DNA of 64,000 bases. Origin: Rhodoferax sediminis (GTDB taxonomy: Bacteria; Pseudomonadota; Gammaproteobacteria; Burkholderiales; Burkholderiaceae_C). How positions within the stretch are numbered: position 1 is the stretch's first letter; every line of letters begins with the position of its first letter. The stretch spans positions 3,795,001-3,859,000 of the forward strand of contig NZ_CP035503.1 of assembly GCF_006970865.1 (NCBI RefSeq), written 5' to 3'. A program made the translations under genes and the position numbers. This document shows positions 17,569-28,437 of this stretch, piece by piece. The notes beneath the pieces were generated by a model. That model saw only the letters and a program-made list of their open reading frames with translations. It did not search any database and was not told the DNA's origin.

Positions 17569-18801
17569 TCAATCGGCCTGCTTGCGCAGGAACGCCGGGA
17601 TCTCGAAGTCATCCATGCCGCCGGAAGACAGCGCATCGACCTTGGCCGCCGCCTGCGTGCGGTTGGTACGCCACACGCTGGGCACCGTCATGTTGCCGTA
17701 GTCGGGCTGGGCGTTGCCCGCGTGCATCGCGCCGGCGCCGCCAACGCCCGCCAGGGCCGAGTTCAGGTTCGGCACATTGAACGGAATGTTGTCGGTGCCG
17801 GTGCGCAGTACCTGCAGCGGCGGCGCGGTGCGGCGCATGCCCTGGCGGCTCAGACCCGTGGCCACCACGGTAACGCGAATCTCGTCGCCCAGGTTGTCGT
17901 CGTAGGCGGCGCCGTAGATCACGTGGGCGTCGGGTGCGGCATAGGCGCGGATGGTGTTCATGGCGAGCTTGGATTCACTCAGCTTGAGCGAGCCCTTGGT
18001 CGCCGTCACCAGCACCAGCACGCCCTTGGCGCCCGACAGGTCGATGCCCTCCAGAAGCGGGCAGGCCACGGCCTGCTCGGCCGCGATGCGCGCGCGGTCC
18101 GGGCCGCCGGCGACGGCGGTGCCCATCATGGCCTTGCCGGGCTCACTCATCACGGTGCGCACGTCTTCGAAGTCGACGTTCAGGTGGCCCGGCACATTGA
18201 TGATTTCGGCAATCCCGCCCACGGCATTCTTCAGCACGTCGTTGGCGTGGCCGAAGGCTTCGTCCTGGGTCACGTCGTCGCCCAGCACTTCGAGCAGTTT
18301 CTCGTTGAGCACCACGATCAGCGAATCGACGTTGGCCTCCAGTTCGGCCAGGCCCTGGTCCGCATTCGTCATGCGGCGCCCGCCCTCGAAGTCGAACGGC
18401 TTGGTCACTACACCGACCGTGAGGATGCCCATTTCCTTGGCCACGCGCGCGATCACGGGGGCCGCGCCGGTGCCGGTGCCGCCGCCCATTCCGGCCGTGA
18501 TGAAAAGCATGTGCGCGCCGTCGATGGCCGCGCGAATTTCATCAAGCGCGGCTTCGGCGGCCTCGCGGCCCTTCTCGGGTTTGCTGCCCGCACCCAGGCC
18601 GGTCTGGCCGAGCTGGATGGTTTTGTGCACGGCCGAGCGGCTCAGGGCTTGCGCATCGGTGTTGGCGCAAATGAACTCAACGCCCTGCACATTGCGCAGG
18701 ATCATGTGGTCGACCGCGTTGCCGCCGCCACCGCCGACACCGATCACCTTGATCTGCGTGCCCAGGTTGAACTCTTCCACTTCAATCATTTCGATGCTCA
18801 T
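17569..18801 (-). CDS. ftsZ: Cell division protein FtsZ
   Basis: FtsZ is the tubulin-like GTPase that forms the division ring. The 410-residue protein has the N-terminal GTP-binding region VIGVGGGGGNAVDHM, the tubulin signature GMGGGTGTGAAPV, and the C-terminal conserved peptide DDFEIPAFLRKQ that binds FtsA and ZipA. ATG at 18801 is chosen because AAGGAGA lies a few bases upstream; the frame is open for 34 more codons into the ftsA-ftsZ gap. That 142-bp gap contains a TTGACA (18859-18864, minus strand) but no convincing -10 at the right distance, so a local ftsZ promoter is possible but unproven. Confidence 0.98.
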   Translation of the reverse strand: MSIEMIEVEEFNLGTQIKVIGVGGGGGNAVDHMILRNVQGVEFICANTDAQALSRSAVHKTIQLGQTGLGAGSKPEKGREAAEAALDEIRAAIDGAHMLFITAGMGGGTGTGAAPVIARVAKEMGILTVGVVTKPFDFEGGRRMTNADQGLAELEANVDSLIVVLNEKLLEVLGDDVTQDEAFGHANDVLKNAVGGIAEIINVPGHLNVDFEDVRTVMSEPGKAMMGTAVAGGPDRARIAAEQAVACPLLEGIDLSGAKGVLVLVTATKGSLKLSESKLAMNTIRAYAAPDAHVIYGAAYDDNLGDEIRVTVVATGLSRQGMRRTAPPLQVLRTGTDNIPFNVPNLNSALAGVGGAGAMHAGNAQPDYGNMTVPSVWRTNRTQAAAKVDALSSGGMDDFEIPAFLRKQAD

Positions 18802-18943
18802 ATATTTCTCCTTGGATATTCCAGATACCTTGCAGTTGCCAAAATTTTTTTCAATGTGTGTCAATGAATTCACGAGGGCGGGCCGGTGCGTCGCCATCGC
18901 CATCGCGGGCGGCCACGGGCCAGGGAAGAGGTTTTTTGCATGA

Positions 18944-20173
18944 TCAGAAATTCCCCACCACGAAGTCCTTGAAGCGCCCGAACGCGGTCTTCATGGAACC
19001 ATTTTTCTGTGCCACCTTGAAGCCGCGCAGGCGCGCCAGCCGGGCCTCTTCCATCAGGCCCATGACGGTGGCCGCACGCGGCTGCGCCACCATGTCGGCC
19101 AGCGCGCTGGAATACTTGGGATTACCGCGGCGCACCGGTTTCAGGAAGATGTCCTCGCCCAGCTCGACCATGCCGGGCATCACGCAGCTGCCGCCGGTGA
19201 GCACGATGCCCGAGGACAGCACCTCCTCGAAGCCCGACTCGCGCACCACCTGCTGCACCAGCGAGAAGATTTCTTCCACGCGCGGCTCGATCACGCCGGC
19301 CAGCGCCTGGCGGCTCAGCATGCGCGGACCGCGGTCGCCCAGGCCGGGCACCTCGACCTGCGTGTCGGGATCGGCCAGCAGCTGTTTGGCATAACCGCTC
19401 TCCACCTTGATGTCTTCGGCGTCCTTGGTCGGGGTGCGCAGCGCCATCGCGATATCGCTGGTGATCAGGTCGCCGGCAATCGGGATCACCGCGGTGTGGC
19501 GAATCGCGCCATTGGTGAAGATCGCCACATCGGTGGTGCCCGCGCCGATGTCCACCAGCGCCACGCCCAGTTCGCGCTCGTCCTCGGTCAGCACGGCCTG
19601 GCTGGAGGCCAGCGCATTCAGCATCAGCTGGTCCACGTCGAGCCCGCAGCGGCGCACGCACTTGATGATGTTCTCGGCCGCACTCTGCGCCCCGGTCACG
19701 ATATGGATCTTGGCTTCCAGCCGGATGCCGCTCATGCCGATCGGCTCCTTGACCTCCTGCCCGTCGATCACGAACTCCTGCGGCTCCACCAGCAGCAGGC
19801 GCTGGTCGCTGGAGATGTTGATGGCCTTGGCGGTTTCCATCACGCGCGCCACGTCGGCCGGCGTCACTTCCTTGTCCTTCACCGCCACCATGCCGCTGGA
19901 ATTCATGCCGCGGATGTGGCTGCCGGTGATGCCGGTGTAGACCCGCGTGATCTTGCAGTCGGCCATCAGCTCGGCCTCGCGCAGGGCCTGCTGGATGCTC
20001 GCCACCGTGGCGTCGATGTTGACCACCACGCCGCGCTTGAGACCATTGCTGTGCGCCACGCCGAGCCCCGCGAGCTTGAGCTCGCCGCCGGGCAGCACCT
20101 CGGCCACCACCACCATGACCTTGGCGGTTCCGATGTCCAGTCCAACGACCAGGTCCTTGTATTCTTTTGCCAT
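18944..20173 (-). CDS. ftsA: Cell division protein FtsA
   Basis: FtsA is the actin-like protein that tethers FtsZ to the membrane. The 409-residue sequence has the N-terminal VGLDIGTAKV nucleotide-binding motif, LVDIGAGTTDVAIF (phosphate 2 region) and VLTGGSCVMPGMVEL (adenosine motif). The C-terminus ends KTAFGRFKDFVVGNF, the amphipathic membrane-targeting helix. It follows ftsQ by 25 bp. Confidence 0.97.
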   Translation of the reverse strand: MAKEYKDLVVGLDIGTAKVMVVVAEVLPGGELKLAGLGVAHSNGLKRGVVVNIDATVASIQQALREAELMADCKITRVYTGITGSHIRGMNSSGMVAVKDKEVTPADVARVMETAKAINISSDQRLLLVEPQEFVIDGQEVKEPIGMSGIRLEAKIHIVTGAQSAAENIIKCVRRCGLDVDQLMLNALASSQAVLTEDERELGVALVDIGAGTTDVAIFTNGAIRHTAVIPIAGDLITSDIAMALRTPTKDAEDIKVESGYAKQLLADPDTQVEVPGLGDRGPRMLSRQALAGVIEPRVEEIFSLVQQVVRESGFEEVLSSGIVLTGGSCVMPGMVELGEDIFLKPVRRGNPKYSSALADMVAQPRAATVMGLMEEARLARLRGFKVAQKNGSMKTAFGRFKDFVVGNF

Positions 20174-20198
20174 ATGAATTCCGTTTTCTCTGTTGCCG

Positions 20199-20984
20199 CT
20201 ACTTTTTCTTGGGATCCAGGCTGACCGTGGTCACGCCGGCCAGCCGGAGCGCGTAACCGTCGGGGTGGCGCAAATCTGCCGATTCCACCGCCGCCGCCGT
20301 GCGGCCGTAGCGCGAGGTCACCTGGGTCAGCGTATGCACAAAGCGCTGCACCCGCGCCGTCAACTCATCGGGCGTGCCATGCCCGAGCTCAATCGCGGCG
20401 CCACTGTCGAGCTGCGCGCGCCAGCCGCCATGCGCCGACAGGCTCAACCGCTCCAGCGTGGTGTCCAGCGGCGCGAACAGGGGGGCGAGCGTCTGGTACA
20501 TCGCCAGCACGTCCGCGGCCTGATCGAGGGGGCCGCTCAGGTGTGGCAGGTCATCCTGGTCGATGTCATCGGTATTCGCCTCGAAGACTTCGCCGAAGTT
20601 GTTGAGCAGGGTGGATTCACTGTCGGCGCCCCAGTACGCGACGGGCTGCTGCTCCTGCAGCACCACCTGCAAGCGATTCGGAAACTCGCGGTGCACCACG
20701 GCGCGGCGCACCCAGGGCACGGCTTCAAAGGCACTGCGCGCGCGCGCCAGATCCACCGTGAAGAAGTTGCCGCTGAGCCGGGACGTGACGTTGGCACGCA
20801 AGGTCACGACATTGTTGTGCACCAGATCGCCCTGCACCGTGATGCGGCCGATCGCAAACACCGGGTTGCGCACAGCCCACCAGGCCGCCGCCGCCAGCAC
20901 CATGGCGCCGCAGACCAGGAACAGGACCGAGGCGGTCAGGTTCATGATCTTGACGTCGAACGGCACGGGCAGCGATTCGGTCAT
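20199..20984 (-). CDS. ftsQ: Cell division protein FtsQ
   Basis: FtsQ is a bitopic divisome protein that recruits FtsB and FtsL. The 261-residue protein has one transmembrane helix (about residues 15-38, around [20 protein letters not shown]). A periplasmic POTRA domain follows, starting near [16 protein letters not shown], and then the beta domain with [19 protein letters not shown]. The start ATG at 20984 overlaps the ddl stop (ATGA). Confidence 0.95.
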   Translation of the reverse strand: MTESLPVPFDVKIMNLTASVLFLVCGAMVLAAAAWWAVRNPVFAIGRITVQGDLVHNNVVTLRANVTSRLSGNFFTVDLARARSAFEAVPWVRRAVVHREFPNRLQVVLQEQQPVAYWGADSESTLLNNFGEVFEANTDDIDQDDLPHLSGPLDQAADVLAMYQTLAPLFAPLDTTLERLSLSAHGGWRAQLDSGAAIELGHGTPDELTARVQRFVHTLTQVTSRYGRTAAAVESADLRHPDGYALRLAGVTTVSLDPKKK

Positions 20985-21976
20985 GTGCTGGCCTTTGGCT
21001 TGTAGTCCAGCGTCGCCAGCGCGAGCACCCCGACGCACAGGTCCTCGTAGCTGATGCCCGCGGCCCGGGCCGACATCGGCACCAGCGAGTGGCCCGTCAT
21101 GCCGGGCGAGGTGTTCATCTCCAGCAGGAAGGGCTTGCGGTCGCTGGCGCGGATCATCAGGTCGGCACGGCCCCAGCCGCGGCAATCGAGGGTGCGGTAC
21201 GACGCCAGCACGAGGCGCTGGATCTCGCGCTCCTCGGCCGCGGGCAGGCCACTCGGGCACTGGTACTGGACCGTGTCGGTGAAGTACTTGTTCTGGTAGT
21301 CGTAGGCGCCGTCGGGCGCATTGATGCGGATCACCGGCAGCGCGCGCGCGCCGGCGCCGCGGCCCAGCACCGGGCAGGTGACCTCTTCGCCCTCGATGAA
21401 TTCTTCGCACAGCACGTCCGGGTCGTAACTGGCCGACAGGCGCACCGCGTCCTGCATCTGCGAATACCCCTTGACCTTGGTGACCCCGATCGAGGAGCCC
21501 TCGCGCGGCGGCTTGACGATCAGCGGCAGGCCCAGCTCGTCCGGCACGGCGAGCACCTGCTGGTGCGTCTGTTGATCCGGTGCCAGGCACACATACCTGG
21601 GCGTGGGCAGGCCCTCGGCACTCCAGACCCGCTTGGTCATGACCTTGTCCATCGCGATGCTCGATGCCATCACGCCCGCTCCGGTGTAGGGAATGCCGAG
21701 CAGCTCCAGCGCGCCCTGCACCGTACCGTCTTCGCCGTAGCGACCATGCAGCGCGATGAAGCAGCGCGCAAAACCTTCGCGCTTCAGATCACCCAGGTCG
21801 CGTTCGGCCGGATCGAAGGCGTGAGCGTCGACACCGCGCGTGCGCAGCGCCAGCAGCACGCCGTGGCCCGACATCAGCGAAACCTCGCGCTCGGCCGACT
21901 GGCCGCCCAGCAGGACCGCGACCCGGCCCAGGCTGCTCGCCTCGATCTTCCCGAAGTTTGAAAGAATCTGGCTCAT
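20981..21976 (-). CDS. ddl: D-alanine--D-alanine ligase
   Basis: Ddl makes the D-Ala-D-Ala dipeptide used by MurF. The 331-residue ATP-grasp protein has [38 protein letters not shown], the lysine in [13 protein letters not shown], and [15 protein letters not shown] with the metal-binding Glu and Asn. The start overlaps the murC stop (ATGA). One copy only is seen in the window. Confidence 0.97.
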   Translation of the reverse strand: MSQILSNFGKIEASSLGRVAVLLGGQSAEREVSLMSGHGVLLALRTRGVDAHAFDPAERDLGDLKREGFARCFIALHGRYGEDGTVQGALELLGIPYTGAGVMASSIAMDKVMTKRVWSAEGLPTPRYVCLAPDQQTHQQVLAVPDELGLPLIVKPPREGSSIGVTKVKGYSQMQDAVRLSASYDPDVLCEEFIEGEEVTCPVLGRGAGARALPVIRINAPDGAYDYQNKYFTDTVQYQCPSGLPAAEEREIQRLVLASYRTLDCRGWGRADLMIRASDRKPFLLEMNTSPGMTGHSLVPMSARAAGISYEDLCVGVLALATLDYKPKAST

Positions 21977-22018
21977 AGCCCTTGCCTCGCTTGCACAGTC
22001 TGCTCTTGTTTTTGTAGC
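21972..22018 (-). repeat. TAGC-type dispersed element at the 3' end of murC
   Basis: On the minus strand: GCTACAAAAACAAGAGCAG, CTGTGCAAGC, GGCAAGGGCTA. It contains the last codons of murC and overlaps the ddl start. Confidence 0.6.
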
Positions 22019-23409
22019 AACTCGAGAACCTTGGCCGGCACCGTGCCGATCGTGCCGGCGCCCATGCACATCACCACGTCGCCCTCCAGCGCGTTGTCCA
22101 GAATGGCCTGCGGCATGTCGGCGATGTCGTCCACGAACACCGGCTCAACCTTGCCGGCGACCCGCAGTGCGCGCGCCAGCGTGCGGCCGTCGGCCGCCAC
22201 GATCGGCGCTTCGCCGGCCGCATACACTTCGGCCAGCAGCACGGCGTCGGCCCGGCCGATGACCTTGATGAAATCCTCGAAGCAGTCGCGCGTGCGGGTA
22301 TAGCGGTGCGGCTGGAAGGCGAGCACCAGGCGCCGGCCCGGAAAGGCGCCGCGCGCGGCGGCCAGCGTGGCGGCCATCTCGACCGGATGGTGGCCGTAGT
22401 CGTCGATCAGCGTGAAGGTGCCGGCACCCGTTCTGGCCGGCACCTCGCCATAGCGCTGAAAGCGGCGCCCGACGCCGCGGAACTCCGCCAGCGCTTTCTG
22501 CACGGCCGCATCGGGCACATTCAACTCCACCGCCACTGCGATCGCCGCCAGCGCGTTGCGCACGTTGTGCTCGCCGGCCAGGTTCAGCACGATGTCCAGG
22601 TCGGGCAGCGTGACGCCGTTGCGCCGCTGCACCCTGAAGTGCATCTGTCCGCCGACCGCACGCACGTCGAGGGCCCGCACCTGCGCGTCCTCGTTCATGC
22701 CATAGCTGGTGATCGGGCAGGTGACCTCGGGCACGATCTCGCGCACGGCGGCATCGTCGGTGCACAAAATGGCGGTGCCATAGAAGGGCATGCGCGCCAG
22801 GAAATCGACGAACGCGGCCTTGAGCTTGCCGAAGTCGTGGCCATAGGTTTCCATGTGGTCCGCGTCGATATTCGTCACGACGGCCATCACGGGCAGCAGG
22901 TTCAGGAAGGAGGCGTCCGACTCGTCCGCCTCCACCACGATGTAGTCGCCGCTGCCCAGCCGGGCGTTCGCGCCGGCACTGTTCAGGCGCCCGCCGATGA
23001 CGAAGGTCGGATCCAGCCCGGCCTCGGCCAGCACGCTGGCGACCAGGCTGGTGGTGGTGGTCTTGCCGTGCGTGCCGGCAATCGCGATGCCCTGCTTCAG
23101 ACGCATCAGCTCGGCCAGCATGAGGGCGCGCGGCACCACCGGGATCTTCTTCCCGCGTGCAGCGATGACCTCGGGGTTGTCCTGCCGCACGGCGGTGGAG
23201 GTGACGACGGCGTCCGCGCCCACCACATGCTCGGCCGCATGGCCGACAAAGGTCTTGATCCCCAGGCCGCCCAGCCGTTTGAGCGTGACGCTGTCGGACA
23301 GGTCGGAGCCCGAGATGGTGTAGCCCAGGTTCAACAGCACTTCGGCAATGCCGCTCATGCCCGCGCCGCCAATGCCGACGAAGTGAATACGTTTGATGGC
23401 GTGCTTCAT
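21973..23409 (-). CDS. murC: UDP-N-acetylmuramate--L-alanine ligase
   Basis: MurC adds L-Ala to UDP-MurNAc. The 478-residue protein starts [20 protein letters not shown], has the ATP loop [12 protein letters not shown] and the Mur ligase block [17 protein letters not shown]. The last residues ([15 protein letters not shown]) are encoded by a TAGC-type element, so the C-terminal tail is repeat-derived. It overlaps murG upstream and ddl downstream by ATGA. Confidence 0.97.
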   Translation of the reverse strand: MKHAIKRIHFVGIGGAGMSGIAEVLLNLGYTISGSDLSDSVTLKRLGGLGIKTFVGHAAEHVVGADAVVTSTAVRQDNPEVIAARGKKIPVVPRALMLAELMRLKQGIAIAGTHGKTTTTSLVASVLAEAGLDPTFVIGGRLNSAGANARLGSGDYIVVEADESDASFLNLLPVMAVVTNIDADHMETYGHDFGKLKAAFVDFLARMPFYGTAILCTDDAAVREIVPEVTCPITSYGMNEDAQVRALDVRAVGGQMHFRVQRRNGVTLPDLDIVLNLAGEHNVRNALAAIAVAVELNVPDAAVQKALAEFRGVGRRFQRYGEVPARTGAGTFTLIDDYGHHPVEMAATLAAARGAFPGRRLVLAFQPHRYTRTRDCFEDFIKVIGRADAVLLAEVYAAGEAPIVAADGRTLARALRVAGKVEPVFVDDIADMPQAILDNALEGDVVMCMGAGTIGTVPAKVLELLQKQEQTVQARQGL

Positions 23410-24485
23410 GAGGCCAGCTCCTCGCAGGCGGTGACCACATCGCGTGTGGCATGTATTTTTTGCATCTTTTTGGCCTTTAGCGCACACGCCAGCAGCGCAG
23501 GACGCTCCGTTTTTTGTAGCACCTGCGCCAACCGCTCGGGGCTCAGGTCGCTTTGCGGCACGAGCCAGCCGCCGCCCTGCGCCACCAGGAAGTGGGCGTT
23601 GCCCGTCTGGTGGTCGTCCACCGCCGAGGGGAACGGCACAAAGACGGCGGCCGCACCGACCGCGGCAATTTCGGTCACGGTGCTGGCGCCGGCGCGGCAG
23701 ACGATCAGGTCGGCGTCGGCAAAGGCCTGCGCCGTGTCGTCGATGAAGGGCGTGAGCTCGGCAGTCACGCCGGCACGCGCGTAATTGGCGCGCAACGCGT
23801 CGATTTGCGCGGCGCCGCTTTGGTGCGTGACCACGGGGCGCTGCGCCTGCGGAATCAGGGCCAGCGCCTGCGGCACGACCTCATTGAGTGCGCGCGCGCC
23901 GAGGCTGCCGCCCACCACCAGCAGGCGCAGCGGGCCGCTGCGCCCGGCAAAGCGCGTTTGCGGATCGGCCTGGCAGGTGAATGCCGTGCGCAGGGGGTTG
24001 CCCACCCACCGGGCCTTTTTCAGCACATCGGGGAAGGCGGTGAACACGCGCGCGGCCACACGGGCGAGCACCCGGTTGGCCATACCGGCCACCGAGTTCT
24101 GCTCGTGCAGCACCAGCGGCTTGCCGAGCAGCACGCTCATCAGCCCCCCGGGGAGGGTGATGTAACCGCCCAGCCCCACCACCACATCGGGCTTGACGCG
24201 GCGCACCACCTGCAGGCTTTGCCAGAACGCCTTGAACAGGCGCAACGGCAGCAGGATCAGCGTGCTCACACCCTTGCCACGCACGCCCGAGAAATCGATG
24301 CTCTCGAAGGCAAAACCACGCGGCGGCACCAGCTGGCTTTCCATGCTCGGGTGGCCCGGCCGGCCGCGCCCGCCAAGCCAGTGCACGCGCCAGCCGCGCT
24401 CGCGCAGGGCTTGCGCCACTGCCAGACCCGGGAAAATGTGGCCACCGGTGCCGCCGGCCATGACCAGGGCGCATTTCTGGTTCAT
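23406..24485 (-). CDS. murG: UDP-N-acetylglucosamine--undecaprenyl-pyrophosphoryl-MurNAc-pentapeptide transferase
   Basis: MurG is the peripheral membrane glycosyltransferase (GT28) that makes lipid II from lipid I. The 359-residue protein has the N-terminal glycine loop [16 protein letters not shown], the second loop [40 protein letters not shown] and [17 protein letters not shown]. Its C-terminal 25 or so residues (around [22 protein letters not shown]) come from a TAGC-type element. It overlaps ftsW upstream and murC downstream. Confidence 0.97.
   Translation of the reverse strand: MNQKCALVMAGGTGGHIFPGLAVAQALRERGWRVHWLGGRGRPGHPSMESQLVPPRGFAFESIDFSGVRGKGVSTLILLPLRLFKAFWQSLQVVRRVKPDVVVGLGGYITLPGGLMSVLLGKPLVLHEQNSVAGMANRVLARVAARVFTAFPDVLKKARWVGNPLRTAFTCQADPQTRFAGRSGPLRLLVVGGSLGARALNEVVPQALALIPQAQRPVVTHQSGAAQIDALRANYARAGVTAELTPFIDDTAQAFADADLIVCRAGASTVTEIAAVGAAAVFVPFPSAVDDHQTGNAHFLVAQGGGWLVPQSDLSPERLAQVLQKTERPALLACALKAKKMQKIHATRDVVTACEELAS
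23455..23520 (-). repeat. TAGC-type dispersed element inside the 3' part of murG
   Basis: On the minus strand: GCTACAAAAAACGGAGCG, TCCTGCGCTGC, GCGCTAAAGGCC and a tail of A. One of the best matches to the family, in frame in the coding sequence. Confidence 0.78.
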
Positions 24486-25741
24486 GCGCGCCGCCCTCCC
24501 CGCATCAGCTGCCGGTTCTCGTAGTCGATGCGCAGCACCAGGGCGATGCTCACCAGGTTCATCAGGATGGCCGAGCCGCCATAGCTCATCAGCGGCAGGG
24601 TCAGGCCCTTGGTCGGCAACGCACCCAGGTTCACTCCGATGTTGATGAAGGCCTGAAAGCCGATCCAGATGCCCACGCCCTGGGCCACCAGCCCCGCGAA
24701 CACCCGGTCCAGCGCGATCGACTGGCGACCGATGTGCATGATGCGCCGGATCAGCCAGAAAAACAGGCCGAGCACGCACAGCACGCCGACCAGGCCGAAC
24801 TCCTCGCCGATCACCGCCAGCAGGAAGTCGGTGTGCGCCTCGGGCAGCCAGTGGAGCTTTTCCACGCTGCCGCCCAGCCCCACGCCAAAGATCTCGCCGC
24901 GGCCGATCGCGATCAGGGAGTGCGACAACTGGTAGCCCTTGCCCAGCGCGTTGTGTTCGGTCCACGGATCCAGGTAGGCAAAGATGCGTTCACGGCGGAA
25001 TTCGGAGGTGGCAATCATCAGGCTGAACGCCACCACGAGCAGGGTCGCGATCAGGAAGAACATGCGCGCGTTCACGCCGCCCAGGAACAGGATACCCATG
25101 GCGATGATGGCAATCACCATGAAGGCGCCCATGTCGGGCTCGGCCAGCAACAGCACGCCGACCACCGCCACGGCGACCGCCATCGGCAGCACGGCGCGGA
25201 AGAATTTTTCCTTCACTTCCATCTTGCGCACCATGTAGTCGGCGGCATAGATCACCATGGCCAGCTTGGCCAGCTCGGAGGGCTGAAAGTTCATGAACCC
25301 CAGAGGAATCCAGCGGCGTGCGCCGTTGACGCTGTGGCTCATGTGCGGAATCAGCACGGCAACCAGCAGCAGCAGGGACGCCACAAACAGCCAGGGCGCC
25401 ACCTTTTCCCAGGTGGTGAGCGGAATCTGGAACGTGATCAGGGCGGCCACGAATCCCACCGCGAGCGAGAGCACATGCATCATCAGGAAATGCGTCGGTG
25501 CGTAGCGCGCAAACCGGGGGTTGTCGGGCATCGCAATGGTGGCCGAGTACACCATCACCAGGCCCCAGGCCAGCAGCGCCACCGTGACCCAGAGCAGGGT
25601 CTGGTCGAAGCCGGCCATGCTCGCGCGCGCGCGGCTTCTTCCGCCAAAGTCAGCCCCGCCAATGCGCACCGGCAGCGCTTGCGCCGTGACGCTCGGCAGG
25701 CCACCGAACCAGCCCGAAATCTGCTGCAGGACGGCCTTCAT
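24482..25741 (-). CDS. ftsW: Division SEDS glycosyltransferase FtsW
   Basis: FtsW is the septal peptidoglycan polymerase, partner of FtsI. The 419-residue protein has an N-terminal cytoplasmic extension of about 45 residues, then about ten transmembrane helices. Conserved SEDS blocks include [50 protein letters not shown] and the C-terminal [15 protein letters not shown]. It overlaps murD and murG by ATGA. Confidence 0.96.
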   Translation of the reverse strand: MKAVLQQISGWFGGLPSVTAQALPVRIGGADFGGRSRARASMAGFDQTLLWVTVALLAWGLVMVYSATIAMPDNPRFARYAPTHFLMMHVLSLAVGFVAALITFQIPLTTWEKVAPWLFVASLLLLVAVLIPHMSHSVNGARRWIPLGFMNFQPSELAKLAMVIYAADYMVRKMEVKEKFFRAVLPMAVAVAVVGVLLLAEPDMGAFMVIAIIAMGILFLGGVNARMFFLIATLLVVAFSLMIATSEFRRERIFAYLDPWTEHNALGKGYQLSHSLIAIGRGEIFGVGLGGSVEKLHWLPEAHTDFLLAVIGEEFGLVGVLCVLGLFFWLIRRIMHIGRQSIALDRVFAGLVAQGVGIWIGFQAFINIGVNLGALPTKGLTLPLMSYGGSAILMNLVSIALVLRIDYENRQLMRGGRRA

Positions 25742-27255
25742 GCGGCGCCCTCCAGTGGCATGCCGGCCTGTGCGCCCAGCGCCGCCACCGCGTCGCGGAA
25801 CACCTGGGCGCGGTGCCCGTAGTTGTCGAACATGTCGAAGCTGGCGCAGGCCGGCGACATCAGCACGGCGTCGCCAGAGCGGGCCTGCCGGCTAGCCTGC
25901 AGCACGGCATCCTGCATCGTGTCCGCCTCGATCAGCGGCACGCCGGTGACCTCGAGCGCGGCGCGAATTTTCGGGCCGTCGCGCCCGATCAGCACGGCCG
26001 CCCGGACGTGACGCGTTACCGGCGCGGCCAGCGGTGCGAAGTCCTGCCCCTTGCCGTCGCCGCCCAGAATCACCACCACGCGGCGCTCGGCGCCCAGGCC
26101 GTACAGCGCCGCGACGGTGGCGCCGACATTGGTGCCCTTGCTGTCGTCGAAATATTCCACGTCGTGCACGATGCCGATCGGCTCCACGCGGTGCGCCTCG
26201 CCGCGGTATTCCCGCAGCCCGTACAGCAGCGGACCGAGCGCGCAGCCGGCGGCACCGGCCAGCGCCAGGGCGGCCAGCGCATTCACCGCGTTGTGACGGC
26301 CGCGGATGCGCAGCGCATCGGCCGGCATCAGGCGCTGGATGTGGATCTCCGGCTCGTCACCCTTGCGCTTCTTGATGGTTTCGTCGGCCTCCAGCGCGCG
26401 CACCAGCCAGGCCATGCCGTTGACCAGCTCGATGCCGAAATCGCCGGGGCGCTGCGGCATGTCGCCGCCGAACGTGAGGTAGTCGCGCTGCACCGTCTTG
26501 CCGCCCTTGGCTTTGACCGGCGCTGGCAGCATGGCCATCACCTGCGGGTCTTCGCGGTTCAGCAGCATCAGCGCGTGCTGCCCGAACACGCGTGACTTGG
26601 CCTCCGCATAGGCCTGCATGGTGCCGTGCCAGTCGAGGTGGTCCTGGCTCAGATTGAGCACCGTGGCGGCCGTGGGCTCGAAGTCTTTCAGGCCGTCGAG
26701 CTGGAAGCTGGAGAGCTCCAGCACCCAGACCTCGGGCAGCGTGCCCGCGTCCAGCCTTTGTGTCAGCGTGTCCAGCAGTGTCGGGCCGATGTTGCCCGCG
26801 GTGACGGCCGATTTTCCGGCGCGCTCGATCAACTGGCCGGTGAGCGAGGTGACAGTGGTTTTGCCGTTGGTGCCGGTGATGGCCAGCACCTTGGGCGCGT
26901 AACGCTGGCTTTGCTTCAATTCGGCCAGCGCCTGAGAAAAGAGGTCCAATTCACCGCCAACCCACAACCCTTGTGCGCGAGCAGCTCCTGAAACCGTAGC
27001 AACCACAGCCGGCGCCAGGCCCGGACTCTTGAACACGGCGCGCACGGATGAGCCTTCCACCAGCGCCGCATCGAACGCGCCGCTGACAAAATGTGCGGCC
27101 GGCACATCGCGCGTGAGCGCCTCGCGCTGGGGCGGCGACTCGCGCGTGTCCGCCACCGTGACCTGCGCACCACAGCGCGCGCACCAGCGCGCCATCGCCA
27201 GGCCGGAGTGCCCCAGGCCGAGGATGAGAACGTGTTGGTTTTCAAGCGGGCGCAC
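25738..27255 (-). CDS. murD: UDP-N-acetylmuramoylalanine--D-glutamate ligase
   Basis: MurD adds D-Glu to UDP-MurNAc-L-Ala. The protein is 505 residues, somewhat longer than the usual 440-470. It has [17 protein letters not shown], the P-loop [27 protein letters not shown] and [17 protein letters not shown]. The start is GTG at 27255, four bases after the mraY stop. Part of the N-terminal domain (around [19 protein letters not shown]) is encoded by a TAGC-type element. Extra length also comes from an insert with the charged stretch [18 protein letters not shown]. Confidence 0.96.
   Translation of the reverse strand: MRPLENQHVLILGLGHSGLAMARWCARCGAQVTVADTRESPPQREALTRDVPAAHFVSGAFDAALVEGSSVRAVFKSPGLAPAVVATVSGAARAQGLWVGGELDLFSQALAELKQSQRYAPKVLAITGTNGKTTVTSLTGQLIERAGKSAVTAGNIGPTLLDTLTQRLDAGTLPEVWVLELSSFQLDGLKDFEPTAATVLNLSQDHLDWHGTMQAYAEAKSRVFGQHALMLLNREDPQVMAMLPAPVKAKGGKTVQRDYLTFGGDMPQRPGDFGIELVNGMAWLVRALEADETIKKRKGDEPEIHIQRLMPADALRIRGRHNAVNALAALALAGAAGCALGPLLYGLREYRGEAHRVEPIGIVHDVEYFDDSKGTNVGATVAALYGLGAERRVVVILGGDGKGQDFAPLAAPVTRHVRAAVLIGRDGPKIRAALEVTGVPLIEADTMQDAVLQASRQARSGDAVLMSPACASFDMFDNYGHRAQVFRDAVAALGAQAGMPLEGAA
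26945..27000 (-). repeat. TAGC-type dispersed element inside murD
   Basis: On the minus strand: GCTACGGTTTCAGGAGC, TGCTCGCGCA, GGGTTGTGGG and TGAATTGG. In frame in the N-terminal domain. Confidence 0.7.
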
Positions 27256-27258
27256 GTC

Positions 27259-28437
27259 TTACCTCAGTTTCAGGGTGGACAGGCCGAGCAGGCACAACAG
27301 CATGGTGATGATCCAGAAGCGCACCACAATCTGCGTTTCCTTCCAGCCGCTCTTCTCGAAGTGATGGTGCAGCGGCGCCATCTTGAGGATGCGGCGGCCT
27401 TCGCCGAACCTCTTTTTGGTGTACTTGAAATACATCACCTGAGCCATCACCGAGACGGCTTCGACGACGAAGATGCCGCCCATGATGGCCAGCACGATTT
27501 CCTGGCGCACGATCACCGCAATGGTGCCGAGCGCCGCGCCCAACGCCAGCGCGCCGACGTCGCCCATGAAGACCTGTGCCGGGTAGGTGTTGAACCATAA
27601 AAAAGCCAGGCCGGCGCCGGCCATGGCCGAGCAGAAGATCAGCAGCTCGCCGGAGCCCGGAATGTGGGGAAAGAACAGGTATTTGGAGTACACCGCACTG
27701 CCCGTCACGTAGGCGAACACGCCCAGCGCCGAGCCCACCATCACCACCGGCATGATGGCCAGTCCGTCCAGCCCGTCCGTGAGGTTCACCGCGTTGCTGG
27801 CGCCCACGATGACCAGATAGGACAGGAACACGAACCCGAACACGCCCAGCGGGTAGCTGGTCTCCTTGAAAAACGGCAACTGCAGGCCGGCCTTGGGCGG
27901 CAGGCTCACATCGAAGCCCGAGCGGACCCAATCGAAGAACAGCTCCAGCACCCGCAGGTTGGAGTTCTCGGAAATGCTGAACACCAGGTACAGCGCCGCC
28001 ACCAGGCCGATCACGGACTGCCAGAAATACTTCTCGCGCGAGCGCATGCCCTCGGGGTCCTTGTTCACCACCTTGCGCCAGTCGTCGACCCAGCCGATGG
28101 CGCCGAAGCCCAGCGTGACCAGCAGCACGATCCAGACAAAGCGATTCGAGAGGTCGAACCAGAGCAGGGTCGAGATGGCGATCGACAGCAGGATCAGCAC
28201 GCCGCCCATGGTGGGCGTGCCGCTTTTGCTCAGGTGCGATTCCATGCCGTAGCCGCGGATGGGCTGGCCAATCTTGAGTTCGGTCAGGCGGCGGATCACG
28301 GCGGGGCCCGCCGCGAGGCCGATCAGCAGCGCCGTCATGGCCGCCATCACGGCGCGAAAGGTCAGATACTGGAACACCCGAAAGCCGCCGAACTCCGGGG
28401 ACAGGGTTTGCAGCCACTGGGCGAGGCTAAGCAGCAT
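27259..28437 (-). CDS. mraY: Phospho-N-acetylmuramoyl-pentapeptide-transferase
   Basis: MraY transfers phospho-MurNAc-pentapeptide to undecaprenyl phosphate, giving lipid I. The 392-residue integral membrane protein has about ten helices. Its conserved loops are [10 protein letters not shown], the Mg-binding [29 protein letters not shown] and [11 protein letters not shown]. It overlaps the end of murF by 11 bp and is followed by murD after four bases. Confidence 0.97.
   Translation of the reverse strand: MLLSLAQWLQTLSPEFGGFRVFQYLTFRAVMAAMTALLIGLAAGPAVIRRLTELKIGQPIRGYGMESHLSKSGTPTMGGVLILLSIAISTLLWFDLSNRFVWIVLLVTLGFGAIGWVDDWRKVVNKDPEGMRSREKYFWQSVIGLVAALYLVFSISENSNLRVLELFFDWVRSGFDVSLPPKAGLQLPFFKETSYPLGVFGFVFLSYLVIVGASNAVNLTDGLDGLAIMPVVMVGSALGVFAYVTGSAVYSKYLFFPHIPGSGELLIFCSAMAGAGLAFLWFNTYPAQVFMGDVGALALGAALGTIAVIVRQEIVLAIMGGIFVVEAVSVMAQVMYFKYTKKRFGEGRRILKMAPLHHHFEKSGWKETQIVVRFWIITMLLCLLGLSTLKLR

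Noticed and set aside
16220..17701. A plus-strand open frame of 493 codons across lpxC and its flanks
   Set aside because: It runs antisense to lpxC and through repeat DNA; composition is that of a shadow frame.
18859..18864. Perfect TTGACA on the minus strand between ftsA and ftsZ as an ftsZ promoter
   Set aside because: At 16-18 bp spacing the -10 candidates (such as TGGCAA) are poor, so it was left as a remark and not listed as a promoter.
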